This document shows, piece after piece, positions 1-9,850 of a stretch of 47,274 nt of DNA (position 1 is the first letter of the stretch; each line of letters starts with the position of its first letter). Made by a program: the position numbers and the translations under genes. The notes beneath the pieces are model-generated. The model was not told the origin of the DNA. It made no database searches and saw only the letters and a program-made list of their open reading frames with translations. Source of the stretch: Lentimicrobiaceae bacterium (GTDB lineage Bacteria > Bacteroidota > Bacteroidia > Bacteroidales > JAGNHN01); the NCBI GenBank assembly GCA_018001695.1, contig JAGNHN010000028.1, forward strand, positions 1-47,274, read 5' to 3'.

Positions 1-26
1 AATTTTATCGTTGTATCTTTACCCAT
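1..26 (-). CDS. Possible 5' end of a gene running off the left edge
   Basis: On the minus strand an ATG at 26-24 opens a frame of eight codons (MGKDTTIK) that leaves the window. A purine-rich stretch lies about 15 nt upstream. The frame is too short to identify and may be chance. It is listed because it would be the next gene downstream of, and on the same strand as, the dockerin-containing gene. Confidence 0.2.
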
Positions 27-113
27 GTTGTATGTTTTCTTTCCAAAAACAAACCTACAACAAGGGGTGAAACTTTCGGGGAGTAACCCCTATTTTCATA
101 AAAAGTTAGTCGG

Positions 114-1766
114 TCAGTAGTGATATCTTTTTTCAGTTGAACTTGAATTTATTAAATTAGGAGTGTATACAAAATTTAAATTATTTTGGGAATAAAGATT
201 ATCTTCTGCTTTAACAAAATTTTCCAAATTTGAAGGAAGAACTTCAAACCACTTTCCAACCGTTGTGTCTGGTGAAGGCACATAACTAAATTCAAGAGAT
301 TCATTTGGCTTGTAAATTTCTGCATTCTTAAAAGTTTTAGTTTTGACATTTCCAGCTAAATCAGTAAATTCGTATTTTAACCATTGTTCATAATTAAACT
401 GTCCGCATCCATTCGCCTCTTGTGTAAGCGAATCTCCTATATAATTAATATTTACTGGAAGTCCAGAATTATCTACAACACTAAATTGAGGAGAAGGTAT
501 ATTTGTTGCGGGATATGGAACTGAATAAATTGGAGAAACAACCGAAACAACCGGAGCTTGATTATCCACAACATCAATTATTTGAGTGCCGAGAGAATCC
601 ACATTCAACCAACTCCAGGGATACTCTTTTAAAAGAGTTGTAGGAGCAGCACTATCAATATAATAATGAAATGGCTTCCAACTAAAAGTTCTATAAATTC
701 TTGAATTTCCATTTCCATAATCCAATAAAGAATCACTATAAAAAACATCCGCCCCATCACTTATATTATAAACATTTCCAGTATTTTGAGGATTTACCGA
801 TTGTCCCAAAAAGACAGAAGTATCCGAAGGAACAACTTCGTTTACAGGATTAAGAGGAATACGCTTTCTCGTTGTTGGAACAATTGAACCAGCATTAACA
901 AAATTTCCTTCTCCATTTATCAAATCGAATTTCATAATGAACATATTTGAATGCACAGACGTTTGTCCATTAGAGACATACATCTCTTTCCAAATTTCAA
1001 CTCCAACATTTAATCCCATAGACCAACTTCCAGGAATTACTTGCCCATCTGTTTGAGGTTCAATAAAATACCAATCGCTAAACTTCGTTGTTGAATCTCC
1101 CACGAATACTGCGTTGATAGCATGAGATATCCCCGAAGACGAATAAGTAGCAACCCAATAAGTCGGAATATTAAATCTTCCATTTTTTGAAAAATCATGT
1201 ATATTTGGATTATAAACTGAAGGACCTATTTTTTCTACTCCATCTAAATTTATCATTGTTTGAGTTGCATATTGCGTGCAATCCCAATTAGGACCTGGCG
1301 AATGAAAATTAGTTGAATCAATTGCAAGCGCCTTATTTGTCCAAAAAATTCTTTCTGAAGAAGTTTGTAATAAATCCCAGTGTGCGGGAAGATATTTCGT
1401 TTGCCCATTCAAAAAGTTATTAATCAAAACCAAATCTGCTGAATTCGTAATGCCATCCCCGTTCAAATCCGTCCTATCGTTTGAAATTCCTTGTTGCATT
1501 GCGCTATAATCCGCCCAATCCAAAATTCCATCTCCATTCGCATCTCCCGAGCCATAATAATTAAAATGAACTCTCCCCCCACTAAGAACATTATTTTGCG
1601 TACCCGGATCAAAATTCTGCATTCCATAAAAAATAACCGGATTCTGCGCCTCAACTCCTTGAGAAAAAGCTCCCGCCATTATTCCTCCCGCTAAGACAAC
1701 TTTTTTCAAAGGATCAACCAAAATCCTCTCAAGTCCTCTTCTAAGCCAAGACTTCTCTTTTTCCAT
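114..1766 (-). CDS. Secreted dockerin-repeat protein with a putative Cys/His hydrolase-like domain
   Basis: The protein has 550 residues from the ATG at 1766. An in-frame ATG at 1811 is rejected because a TAnnTTTG promoter box sits directly next to it at 1814-1821. A hydrophobic signal region ends near residue 40 (GVEA before QNP). Two dockerin-type calcium loops follow at about residues 75-87 and 100-112 (DANGDGILDWADY and DLNGDGITNSADL). A domain after them contains C163 in NWDCTQYA, H215 in SHAINAVFVGD and E236 in WYFIEPQ. This order and spacing resemble the Cys-His-acid triad of transglutaminase/papain-like folds; that is my inference. The C-terminal half has Ig-like beta-rich stretches. 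No recognisable T9SS tail is present and the chain stops abruptly at RYHY, so it may be truncated. Base composition is far AT-richer than the following genes, which suggests transfer. No cohesin gene is visible nearby. Confidence 0.8.
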   Translation of the reverse strand: MEKEKSWLRRGLERILVDPLKKVVLAGGIMAGAFSQGVEAQNPVIFYGMQNFDPGTQNNVLSGGRVHFNYYGSGDANGDGILDWADYSAMQQGISNDRTDLNGDGITNSADLVLINNFLNGQTKYLPAHWDLLQTSSERIFWTNKALAIDSTNFHSPGPNWDCTQYATQTMINLDGVEKIGPSVYNPNIHDFSKNGRFNIPTYWVATYSSSGISHAINAVFVGDSTTKFSDWYFIEPQTDGQVIPGSWSMGLNVGVEIWKEMYVSNGQTSVHSNMFIMKFDLINGEGNFVNAGSIVPTTRKRIPLNPVNEVVPSDTSVFLGQSVNPQNTGNVYNISDGADVFYSDSLLDYGNGNSRIYRTFSWKPFHYYIDSAAPTTLLKEYPWSWLNVDSLGTQIIDVVDNQAPVVSVVSPIYSVPYPATNIPSPQFSVVDNSGLPVNINYIGDSLTQEANGCGQFNYEQWLKYEFTDLAGNVKTKTFKNAEIYKPNESLEFSYVPSPDTTVGKWFEVLPSNLENFVKAEDNLYSQNNLNFVYTPNLINSSSTEKRYHY

Positions 1767-1813
1767 GTTTTTTCGGTTTGTAAATGATACGGTCAGGTCT
1801 GTAAGATACAATA

Positions 1814-1821
1814 CAAATATA
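1814..1821 (-). promoter_or_regulatory. Bacteroidota -7 box for the dockerin-protein gene
   Basis: The minus strand reads TATATTTG, a full match to the Bacteroidota -7 consensus TAnnTTTG. Transcription would start near 1807, giving a leader of about 40 nt before the ATG at 1766. No clear TTG-type -33 element is seen at the usual distance. Confidence 0.55.
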
Positions 1822-1956
1822 GCAATCCATGGCAGGTTTCCTAATACATGGTAGTAAGTATGAAGGGGTATCTCTGGTATTATTTCTCACCCGTGTCTAC
1901 CCCTTCAGCCCTTGGCATTGCTGAGGTGCGTATAATGTTGTCCGTAGGCGGAGCCC

Positions 1957-1981
1957 AGTCCGTAGGCGGAGCCTACGGACT
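1957..1981. repeat. Perfect palindrome, 11-bp stem
   Basis: AGTCCGTAGGC pairs with GCCTACGGACT across a 3-nt loop. A partial direct copy of the left arm (TCCGTAGGCGGAGCC) lies immediately upstream at 1941-1955. The core TCCGTAG is shared with the REP-like elements at 2321 and 4631. Confidence 0.7.
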
Positions 1982-2082
1982 GCATGGGGACTTTCCAGTT
2001 TACAGCGATCAGCCATCAGCGATCACCATCAACTTTCGACTTTCAACTTTCAACTGTCGCTGCGTCTTGGGAACTCCAATTG

Positions 2083-2101
2083 TTATCCGCGTAGCGGATA
2101 A
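2083..2101. repeat. Short palindrome, 8-bp stem
   Basis: TTATCCGC and GCGGATAA form a perfect stem around a GTA loop. The GTAGCGGA core again resembles the nearby REP-like elements. It has no T-run, so it is not a convincing terminator. Confidence 0.55.
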
Positions 2102-2320
2102 GCCCTTTTTCGTCAGGATAATAGGGGATTGGGGTTAAAAATTTCCGAAGCCTTGGAGGAAAGAAGAAATTACCTATGGCACAAGCCTGCTCTGGTTAGT
2201 TTGTTTATGGGCGCGCAAAGAAAGGAACAAGAAGAATTTTTCACATGTCAATGACAACTCAACAAGTAGAACCGACATAGATGAATGCGAGGAAAATTAA
2301 GCAAAAATCATGATTATCAA

Positions 2321-2364
2321 GTCCGTAGCGAGGACGCTACGGACAGCATCTGAGACTTGTTAAC
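2321..2364 (+). repeat. REP-like palindromic element, copy 1
   Basis: A perfect 10-bp stem (GTCCGTAGCG with CGCTACGGAC) around an AGGA loop is followed by a conserved tail of about 20 nt ending in GACTTGTTAAC. A second copy at 4631-4674 matches at 40 of 44 positions. Two of the four differences are a compensatory C-G to G-C swap in the stem. The two copies bracket the elongation factor G gene in the same orientation. Confidence 0.75.
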
Positions 2365-2405
2365 CCCCGCTCATAACCTTGATAATATCTTAATATGAGC
2401 ATGAA

Positions 2406-2435
2406 TTGTCAGCATGCTTATTTAGACTACTTTTG
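2406..2435 (+). promoter_or_regulatory. Promoter of the elongation factor G gene
   Basis: A -33 element TTG (in ATTG, 2406-2408) and a -7 element TACTTTTG (2428-2435) are separated by 19 nt, the arrangement described for Bacteroides sigma factor promoters. Transcription would start around 2442. The leader before the ATG at 2450 is then only a few bases, which argues against a TTG start at 2444. Confidence 0.7.
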
Positions 2436-2449
2436 CAAAAATTTTGACC

Positions 2450-4531
2450 ATGCCACTTAGTAAACTCAGGAATATTGGTATTGCCGCCCACATCGATGCC
2501 GGCAAAACAACTGTCAGTGAACGCATTCTCTTCTTCACCGGCACCAACCGGAAGATGGGTGAGGTACATGATGGACAGGCTACCATGGACTTTATGAAGC
2601 AGGAACAGGAGCGCGGGATCACCATCGCCTCCGCTGCCGTGACCTGCCACTGGAATGATTATCAGCTGAATCTCATCGATACACCGGGTCACGTCGATTT
2701 CACCGTCGAAGTGGAACGCTCCCTCCGTGTGCTGGACGGGATGATCGCTGTTTTCTGCGCCGTGGGTGGCGTGGAACCCCAAAGCGAAACGGTCTGGAAC
2801 CAGGCCGACCGCTACCGCGTGCCCCGTATCGCCTTCATCAACAAAATGGACCGTGTGGGAGCCGATTTTACCGAAGTCATTGGGCAGATGAATAAGTACC
2901 TGGACGCCAATGCCGTGCCTATCCATGTTCCCATGGGAGCAGAGGAAGACTTCCATGGCATGATCGACATCATCACCCGCAAAGCCTTCCGTTTTGTTGA
3001 ATACGAAAGGCAGGAAACAGAGATACCTGCTGAATACCTGGCACAGGTAGAGGAAGCCCGGTCAAAGCTGGCTGAAACCCTGGCCGAATGGGACGAACGC
3101 ATCATGGAGCTCTTCCTGGAAGACAAAGAAGTTCCGGAAGAACTGCTTAAAAAAGCACTGCGCAGCGCCACACTGAAGATGCTCATTACACCTGTGCTCT
3201 GCGGCGCTGCTTACAAAAACAAAGGGATACAGCTCCTGCTGGACGCCGTCGTAGATTACCTTCCCTCTCCCGTCGATATTGGCGCCGTCGTTGGATCGGA
3301 TATCGATGACCCTGAAAAATCGCATACACGCTGTCCCTCGGTCAAAGAACCCTTTGCAGCCCTGGCGTTTAAACTGATCAATGACCCTTATGTCGGCCAG
3401 CAAACCTTTGTCCGCATTTTCTCCGGCAAACTCAGCAGTGGCACACAGGTGCTCAACACCACCAAAGGTAAGCCCGAGCGCATCGGAAGGTTGTACCGCA
3501 TTCATGCTAAAGACCGGGAGGAGATTCAGGAGGCAGGCCCCGGGGATATCGTCGCCCTGATCGGAATGAAATATACCAAGACAGGAGACACCCTGTGTGA
3601 TACCGCACATCCACTCCACCTTGAAAACATCCATATTCCACCCACAGTCATTGAGCTCAAGATCACCCCGGCCAACCGCAAAGACCAGAGCAAGCTGGGT
3701 GAAGCCCTCTCCAAGCTGGCCAACGAGGACCCCTCCTTCACCGTGAGGTATGACGACGAAACCGAAGAGACCATCATCTCGGGTATGGGCGAATTGCACC
3801 TGGAGATCATCGTCGACCGGCTCAAACATGAGTTTGGGGTGGAAGTGGTCGTTGGAGAACCTGCTGTGGCCTTCCGTGAGACCATCACCATGGAAGTGGA
3901 AAGCAATTACCGCCATGTCAAGCAAACCGGGGGTAAGGGACAGTTTGCCCATACAGTGATGCGGATTGAGCCTAACGAAGGAAAGGGTTATGAGTTCGTG
4001 GACAAGATCAAGGGAGGTGTCATCCCTGCTGAATATGTGCCTTCTGTCAACAAGGGCATCCTGAAAACCCTGGAAAGGGGCGTCCTGGCTGGCTTCCCCG
4101 TGGTGGATGTCAAGGTGGTCCTGCTGGATGGCAGTTTTCATCCTGTGGACTCCTCGGACATGGCGTTCCAGACCTGTGCTTCCGTCTGCTTCAAGCAGGG
4201 ATTCATGAAAGGCACCCCCATCCTGCTTGAGCCTGTCATGAAGCTGGAAATCAACACCCCTGATGATTATATCGGGGCTGTTGTCGGGGACATGAACAAA
4301 CGCAGGGGCAAGATTGAGTCGATGCGTCGCCACCGTAAAGGTGCCCAGAAGCTGAACGGTTTCGTGCCCCTGATGGAGATGTTTGGTTATGCCACCCAGT
4401 TGCGCAACCTCACGAGCGGCAGGGCGAACTATTCCATGGAGTTCTACCAGTATATGCCCCTCCCGAAGGCAACCCAGGAAGAGGTGCTGAAAAAACTCGC
4501 AGAAAAGAAGCGCCTGGAAGCCGGGAAATAG
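2450..4531 (+). CDS. fusA: Elongation factor G (translocation GTPase)
   Basis: This 693-residue protein is full length for EF-G, which moves tRNA and mRNA through the ribosome using GTP. All G motifs are present: AHIDAGKT (G1), a G2 region with RGITIAS, DTPGH (G3), NKMD (G4) and CGAAYKNKG (G5). Domains II-V follow, including the domain IV/V signature VPLMEMFGYATQLR. Bacteroidota often carry more than one EF-G. Here there are no ribosomal protein or EF-Tu genes beside it, so this copy lies outside the usual str operon and may be a paralogue with a special role. I cannot tell which copy it is. The ATG at 2450 is chosen because the promoter box ends only 14 nt upstream. The last 16 codons and the stop are repeated downstream in a tandem duplication. 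Confidence 0.95.
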   Translation: MPLSKLRNIGIAAHIDAGKTTVSERILFFTGTNRKMGEVHDGQATMDFMKQEQERGITIASAAVTCHWNDYQLNLIDTPGHVDFTVEVERSLRVLDGMIAVFCAVGGVEPQSETVWNQADRYRVPRIAFINKMDRVGADFTEVIGQMNKYLDANAVPIHVPMGAEEDFHGMIDIITRKAFRFVEYERQETEIPAEYLAQVEEARSKLAETLAEWDERIMELFLEDKEVPEELLKKALRSATLKMLITPVLCGAAYKNKGIQLLLDAVVDYLPSPVDIGAVVGSDIDDPEKSHTRCPSVKEPFAALAFKLINDPYVGQQTFVRIFSGKLSSGTQVLNTTKGKPERIGRLYRIHAKDREEIQEAGPGDIVALIGMKYTKTGDTLCDTAHPLHLENIHIPPTVIELKITPANRKDQSKLGEALSKLANEDPSFTVRYDDETEETIISGMGELHLEIIVDRLKHEFGVEVVVGEPAVAFRETITMEVESNYRHVKQTGGKGQFAHTVMRIEPNEGKGYEFVDKIKGGVIPAEYVPSVNKGILKTLERGVLAGFPVVDVKVVLLDGSFHPVDSSDMAFQTCASVCFKQGFMKGTPILLEPVMKLEINTPDDYIGAVVGDMNKRRGKIESMRRHRKGAQKLNGFVPLMEMFGYATQLRNLTSGRANYSMEFYQYMPLPKATQEEVLKKLAEKKRLEAGK

Positions 4532-4630
4532 CCGCGCTGTCCGTAGCGTCATGTTGGGTGCTGAAAAAACTCGCAGAAAAGAAGCGCCTGGAAGCCGGGA
4601 AATAGCCGCGCTGTCCGTAGCGTCATGTTG
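4483..4630 (+). repeat. 74-bp perfect tandem duplication over the fusA 3' end
   Basis: Two identical 74-bp units lie at 4483-4556 and 4557-4630. The unit holds the last 16 codons and stop of the EF-G gene plus 25 bases of trailer that contain the left arm (GTCCGTAGCG) of the REP-like element. Only the first unit is translated as part of EF-G. The full identity suggests a recent event. Confidence 0.9.
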
Positions 4631-4674
4631 GTGCGTAGCGTGGACGCTACGCACAGCATCTGTGACTTGTTAAC
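4631..4674 (+). repeat. REP-like palindromic element, copy 2
   Basis: The perfect 10-bp stem GTGCGTAGCG with CGCTACGCAC surrounds a TGGA loop. The same conserved tail as copy 1 follows. The tail supplies the TAA stop codon (4672-4670) of the large minus-strand gene, so this hairpin also forms the first structure in that gene's 3' untranslated region. Confidence 0.75.
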
Positions 4675-7600
4675 GCGTTACGACGGCGATGCGCTTCTTT
4701 CCGTCCATGCGGATGGAAAAAGGCTGTTTGAACCGAACATGCCGGAAGAAGGTCCCCTGATAAACGACCTCCTGTTCTTCCAGAACAAGGTAATTGATAT
4801 AACTGCCCGACATCTCGGGTTGAACGCTGAAATAGCCCACATTCATGGAAACGACGTTGTGGAAAAAATGGCTGCCTGAAGACGCATCCAGGGGGAAGTC
4901 CTTCAGACTTGTCTCCACAATCACACAGGCATTGGAGATCTGCGGCCAATAGACGGGGATACCGATCCAGCGGTCACGGGTGCCCCAGCGGCCCGGGCCG
5001 ACAAGGACATACTTTTGTCCTTTTTCCACCATCTTCTTGTTCAATAGGTCGATTTCCTCCGCCATCTCCTGCGTCCGGCTCTTGTCGAACAATTCACCGG
5101 GGACATAGATCACATCTTTAATGCTGGATATCAGTCCATTGCCCATGGCCTTTTCAGAATACAGGACGATGTCTTCCGGTGGGATCTCTTCCATATCCAC
5201 CTGGTAATCCTGGGCACTACCCAGTAAGGGCTTGATTTGCAGCAGATAAAAAGAGGCCCGCATCTGGGCATCTTTGTTCAGGTCGACGGCAAACTCAATC
5301 TCTACCGGGGTTCCCATGGCTTCATGGACGACATCCAGCACCACTTCTATCGTCTTTGCCAGCGGTATATAGTTATATTTCAAGATATTGGCAAAGTTTA
5401 CGATGCGGGGGCCCGGCTGATTGAGTCCCGGTGAGATACGGTCATTCTCGATATCGTAGACCGAAGCCAGGTGCTTCAGGCTGCCATGCATCTCTGCGTC
5501 GTCCAGATCCAGGCGGGCCAGGCCGGCCGTGTCGCCTTCCAGAAGATTCAGTTTCTTATGGTGCAGGTCGACAGCAAAAAAGGCAACCTGAGAATTTTTG
5601 TACTGATCCCTGGGGGAGTTGATATCCAGATTGGCATAGCGGGGAGAAAAACGGTATGCTTTCTCACCCTCCACCACATATTTGCCCAATCCGAGCGCCG
5701 CCACAGCATAGCCCTCTTCGGGCTTCATATGGGCAAATGGGTAATAATTATAGGATTGGGCCACACCGGAGATATGCGGATAGAAATATTCACCATACTG
5801 GTTTCCAACTACTTCCTGCAACACGACAGCCATCTTCTCTTCTTCCACTTTATAATTCACAGCCCGGATATAACCCTTGGCCACATCGGAAAAGACGGAA
5901 GCATAGACGAGCTTGATGGCGTCCATGGCTTGTTTCAGGCGGATATTGGGATCGGGGTCATTGTTGGGCAGCAGGTAGGTCTCGAAGATCCCGGCAAAGG
6001 GCTGCATCAGTGAATCTTCGAATAATCCCGAAGACCGGATGGCGATGGGTCTGGTGATCTTCTTCAGGATGGTTTTCAGCTTGCGGATGAGGGTGTCGGT
6101 GAGCTGTGCATCTACAAACAGCTCCTTGATCTTTTCATAATCATCCTCATACAAGATCTGATCCAGGAGCTTGTTTCTTTCCATGAAATACTCAAACTCA
6201 TCCGTACCGATCACCAGTGTTTTAGGCGCCCGGATATGGATATTCGGCAGGTGCTGGTAGAAGTCATAATTATAGATAAGCGTATTGATAAAGGCCACGC
6301 CCCTGCCCTTGCCGCCCAGGCTGCCGGATGTCAGGCTGACGATATTGGATTCATCCAGGATGGCGGACTCCTCATAAGGGATGATCTTTCCCCTGTTTTG
6401 CTCGTTCCTGAATTTGCTGATGACTTCCAGCAGATATTCACGCATCTGTTCCGGGTTCTCAAAATCGGTGACCTTCTGTGGGTTCAGGATCTTAGCAGCC
6501 TGGATTTCGCCTCTGGCCATGAGCCACAATGAGAAATGGTCTTTCCTGGCATGATAGATGAGGGAATCCACCGGAATGGTTTTGAGGTGGTTTTCGAACT
6601 CCTTCAGCGAGCGCGCCTGGGCAATCTGCACGCCTTCGGTATTGCGGTAGATAAAATTGCCAAAGCCCAGGTAATGGGTGATGAAACTCTTGAAATCCTG
6701 TGTCAGGCTCTCAGAATTCTTATTGATGAAGCTTGCCTTATAATCATAGGCTTTGCGTGCGTTTTCCATATCAGAAGACTGCATGACGGCAGGAAGGTCG
6801 GGCAACATCTTCTTGATCTCCTTCAGCAGACTAACTCCGGCGTCCTCATCCATGACGCCGTCCCGCTTGAACTTCACATCGGTGATCAGGCAGAGCAGGT
6901 AGTCGCGGTAACGCATTGCGATATCTATTGCTTCCTCATAAGTAGAAGCATGCAATAACTTAGGACGGGCTCTCAGCCGGAGGACTTTATACAGTTCATC
7001 CGAGCTGACGTCATCAATGATCCGCTTGGTCTGCTCCATGACGATCTGGTACAACATAGGAAGATAGCGGCTGTAGTAGATCGGGGAGTCTTCGACAAGC
7101 AGGATGACGCGGACCAGGCCAACACGTGTGTCGTTCTCAACATTGATACGGTCTTCCAGGTGCTTGATCATGGCAAAAAACACCTTGGATTCACCATTCC
7201 AGATATATATTTTATCAATATATTCAAGGCGCTTGTCATCCTCCTCGAACATGGCGATATCGCGGTTGTTGTTCAGCAGGAGGAAAACGGGAATATAAGG
7301 ATATGCCTTTTTCAGGCGCGCTGAGAGGGAGATGGGTGTCTTCTTATCGGCACCCATCATGAGGATGACCATGTCGAAGTGTTTGGCGGCCAGCTGTTCA
7401 AAGACCTCTTCTGTGCTGGAAACACCGGTGATGCGCGGGACTGATGTCAGGTTCAACTGGCTGTATTCACCGAGGACATGCTCGGAGAAGCGTCCTTCCC
7501 GCTCGATGGAATAGGCGTCGTAGAGGTTGGCAACCAGGAGGATCTCTTTGACCTTGTAAGGCATGAGGTCATGGTAGACATCCCGGTCGAAATTATTCTT

Positions 7601-8143
7601 GTTGAGGAACTTCTGCAGTAGCTTGCGGCTGGCTACCCTGGGGCCTTTCTCTTCACTCTCGATGTGTATGGATTGGACCGGATAGGAAGATGGGGCAATG
7701 ATGGCCATGGCGGCTACACTGTTGAGGTATCCTGTGATGATGCTGGCCAGGTTGTTGATGAGATGGCGCTCTTCCTTCAGAAAAGGACCCTCATCCAGGG
7801 TAATGAATTCACGTGTATAACACACCTGAATCATGCCCTTCTTTCCATCGATGGTCTCGAAAGCCTGCTGTTGTATCCATGGGGTGGGCCTGTATCCCGG
7901 GGTTGTGAACTCCTGCTTGTCATATTTGATGCGGGCAATGGTATAATCGGGATATTGCCAGGCCTCGGGCATGATCATGCATATTTGCTGCAGTATTTCG
8001 GCGGTGGACTTGCCCTCCCTGACGATGGTGGTGGTCCGGTTGATGGCAGAAAGCTCTTTCAGCCGCTCCTTGTTCTCCGCCATCAGCTGCTTCAGCGCCC
8101 GTTCTTCCGGGGTCATGCCTTTACTTTCGTCCTTGACTGTCAT
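4670..8143 (-). CDS. GAF-like/receiver/PEP-pyruvate-binding ATP-grasp protein
   Basis: A 1157-residue soluble multidomain protein. Residues about 30-150 look GAF-like. Residues about 198-330 resemble a degenerate receiver without the acidic pocket. Residues about 344-490 form an apparently complete receiver with E351/D352, phosphoacceptor D422 (LITDVKF) and K475 (FINK). Residues about 604-980 match the PEP/pyruvate-binding ATP-grasp domain of PEP synthase and pyruvate phosphate dikinase (GGKGRG near 611, PIAIRSSGLFEDS near 699, FYLLQIKP near 965). The phosphohistidine swivel domain and the PEP-binding TIM barrel of those enzymes are absent. A C-terminal region of about 170 residues with GPGRWGTRDRWIGIP takes their place. 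Such proteins occur in Bacteroidota, but I know of no settled function. No kinase partner is visible in the window. The stop codon lies inside a REP-like element. Confidence 0.85.
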   Translation of the reverse strand: MTVKDESKGMTPEERALKQLMAENKERLKELSAINRTTTIVREGKSTAEILQQICMIMPEAWQYPDYTIARIKYDKQEFTTPGYRPTPWIQQQAFETIDGKKGMIQVCYTREFITLDEGPFLKEERHLINNLASIITGYLNSVAAMAIIAPSSYPVQSIHIESEEKGPRVASRKLLQKFLNKNNFDRDVYHDLMPYKVKEILLVANLYDAYSIEREGRFSEHVLGEYSQLNLTSVPRITGVSSTEEVFEQLAAKHFDMVILMMGADKKTPISLSARLKKAYPYIPVFLLLNNNRDIAMFEEDDKRLEYIDKIYIWNGESKVFFAMIKHLEDRINVENDTRVGLVRVILLVEDSPIYYSRYLPMLYQIVMEQTKRIIDDVSSDELYKVLRLRARPKLLHASTYEEAIDIAMRYRDYLLCLITDVKFKRDGVMDEDAGVSLLKEIKKMLPDLPAVMQSSDMENARKAYDYKASFINKNSESLTQDFKSFITHYLGFGNFIYRNTEGVQIAQARSLKEFENHLKTIPVDSLIYHARKDHFSLWLMARGEIQAAKILNPQKVTDFENPEQMREYLLEVISKFRNEQNRGKIIPYEESAILDESNIVSLTSGSLGGKGRGVAFINTLIYNYDFYQHLPNIHIRAPKTLVIGTDEFEYFMERNKLLDQILYEDDYEKIKELFVDAQLTDTLIRKLKTILKKITRPIAIRSSGLFEDSLMQPFAGIFETYLLPNNDPDPNIRLKQAMDAIKLVYASVFSDVAKGYIRAVNYKVEEEKMAVVLQEVVGNQYGEYFYPHISGVAQSYNYYPFAHMKPEEGYAVAALGLGKYVVEGEKAYRFSPRYANLDINSPRDQYKNSQVAFFAVDLHHKKLNLLEGDTAGLARLDLDDAEMHGSLKHLASVYDIENDRISPGLNQPGPRIVNFANILKYNYIPLAKTIEVVLDVVHEAMGTPVEIEFAVDLNKDAQMRASFYLLQIKPLLGSAQDYQVDMEEIPPEDIVLYSEKAMGNGLISSIKDVIYVPGELFDKSRTQEMAEEIDLLNKKMVEKGQKYVLVGPGRWGTRDRWIGIPVYWPQISNACVIVETSLKDFPLDASSGSHFFHNVVSMNVGYFSVQPEMSGSYINYLVLEEQEVVYQGTFFRHVRFKQPFSIRMDGKKRIAVVTR

Positions 8144-9799
<1,656 letters not shown>

Positions 9800-9850
9800 T
9801 AACCATGAACATCATTCTCCGGTAAAGGGATCATCCCACCTGCCGGATTA

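Larger units (their letters stand above)
1822..2405. other. Gene-free patch rich in palindromes and short repeats
   Basis: I see no convincing gene here. One plus-strand open frame (1848-2138) is built largely from short repeats. The patch holds hairpins at 1957-1981 and 2083-2101, a tandem run of TTTCAACT-like octamers at about 2029-2056, a duplicated CAGCGATCA motif near 2003-2024, and a REP-like element at 2321-2364. It looks like a landing zone for small repeats between the AT-rich left edge and fusA. Confidence 0.6.

Noticed and set aside
1-113. A frameshifted T9SS tail for the dockerin protein
   Set aside because: The next frame stays open for about 36 codons past the stop, but its residues do not resemble a type A or type B sorting domain.
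1848-2138. A 96-codon plus-strand open frame
   Set aside because: It is made largely of palindromes and short tandem repeats, has no similarity I recognise, and is better explained as repeat-rich intergenic DNA.
3062-4654. A 530-codon open frame antisense to the EF-G gene
   Set aside because: It lies almost entirely opposite a clear EF-G coding region and resembles no known protein. Its openness follows from the codon usage of the sense gene.
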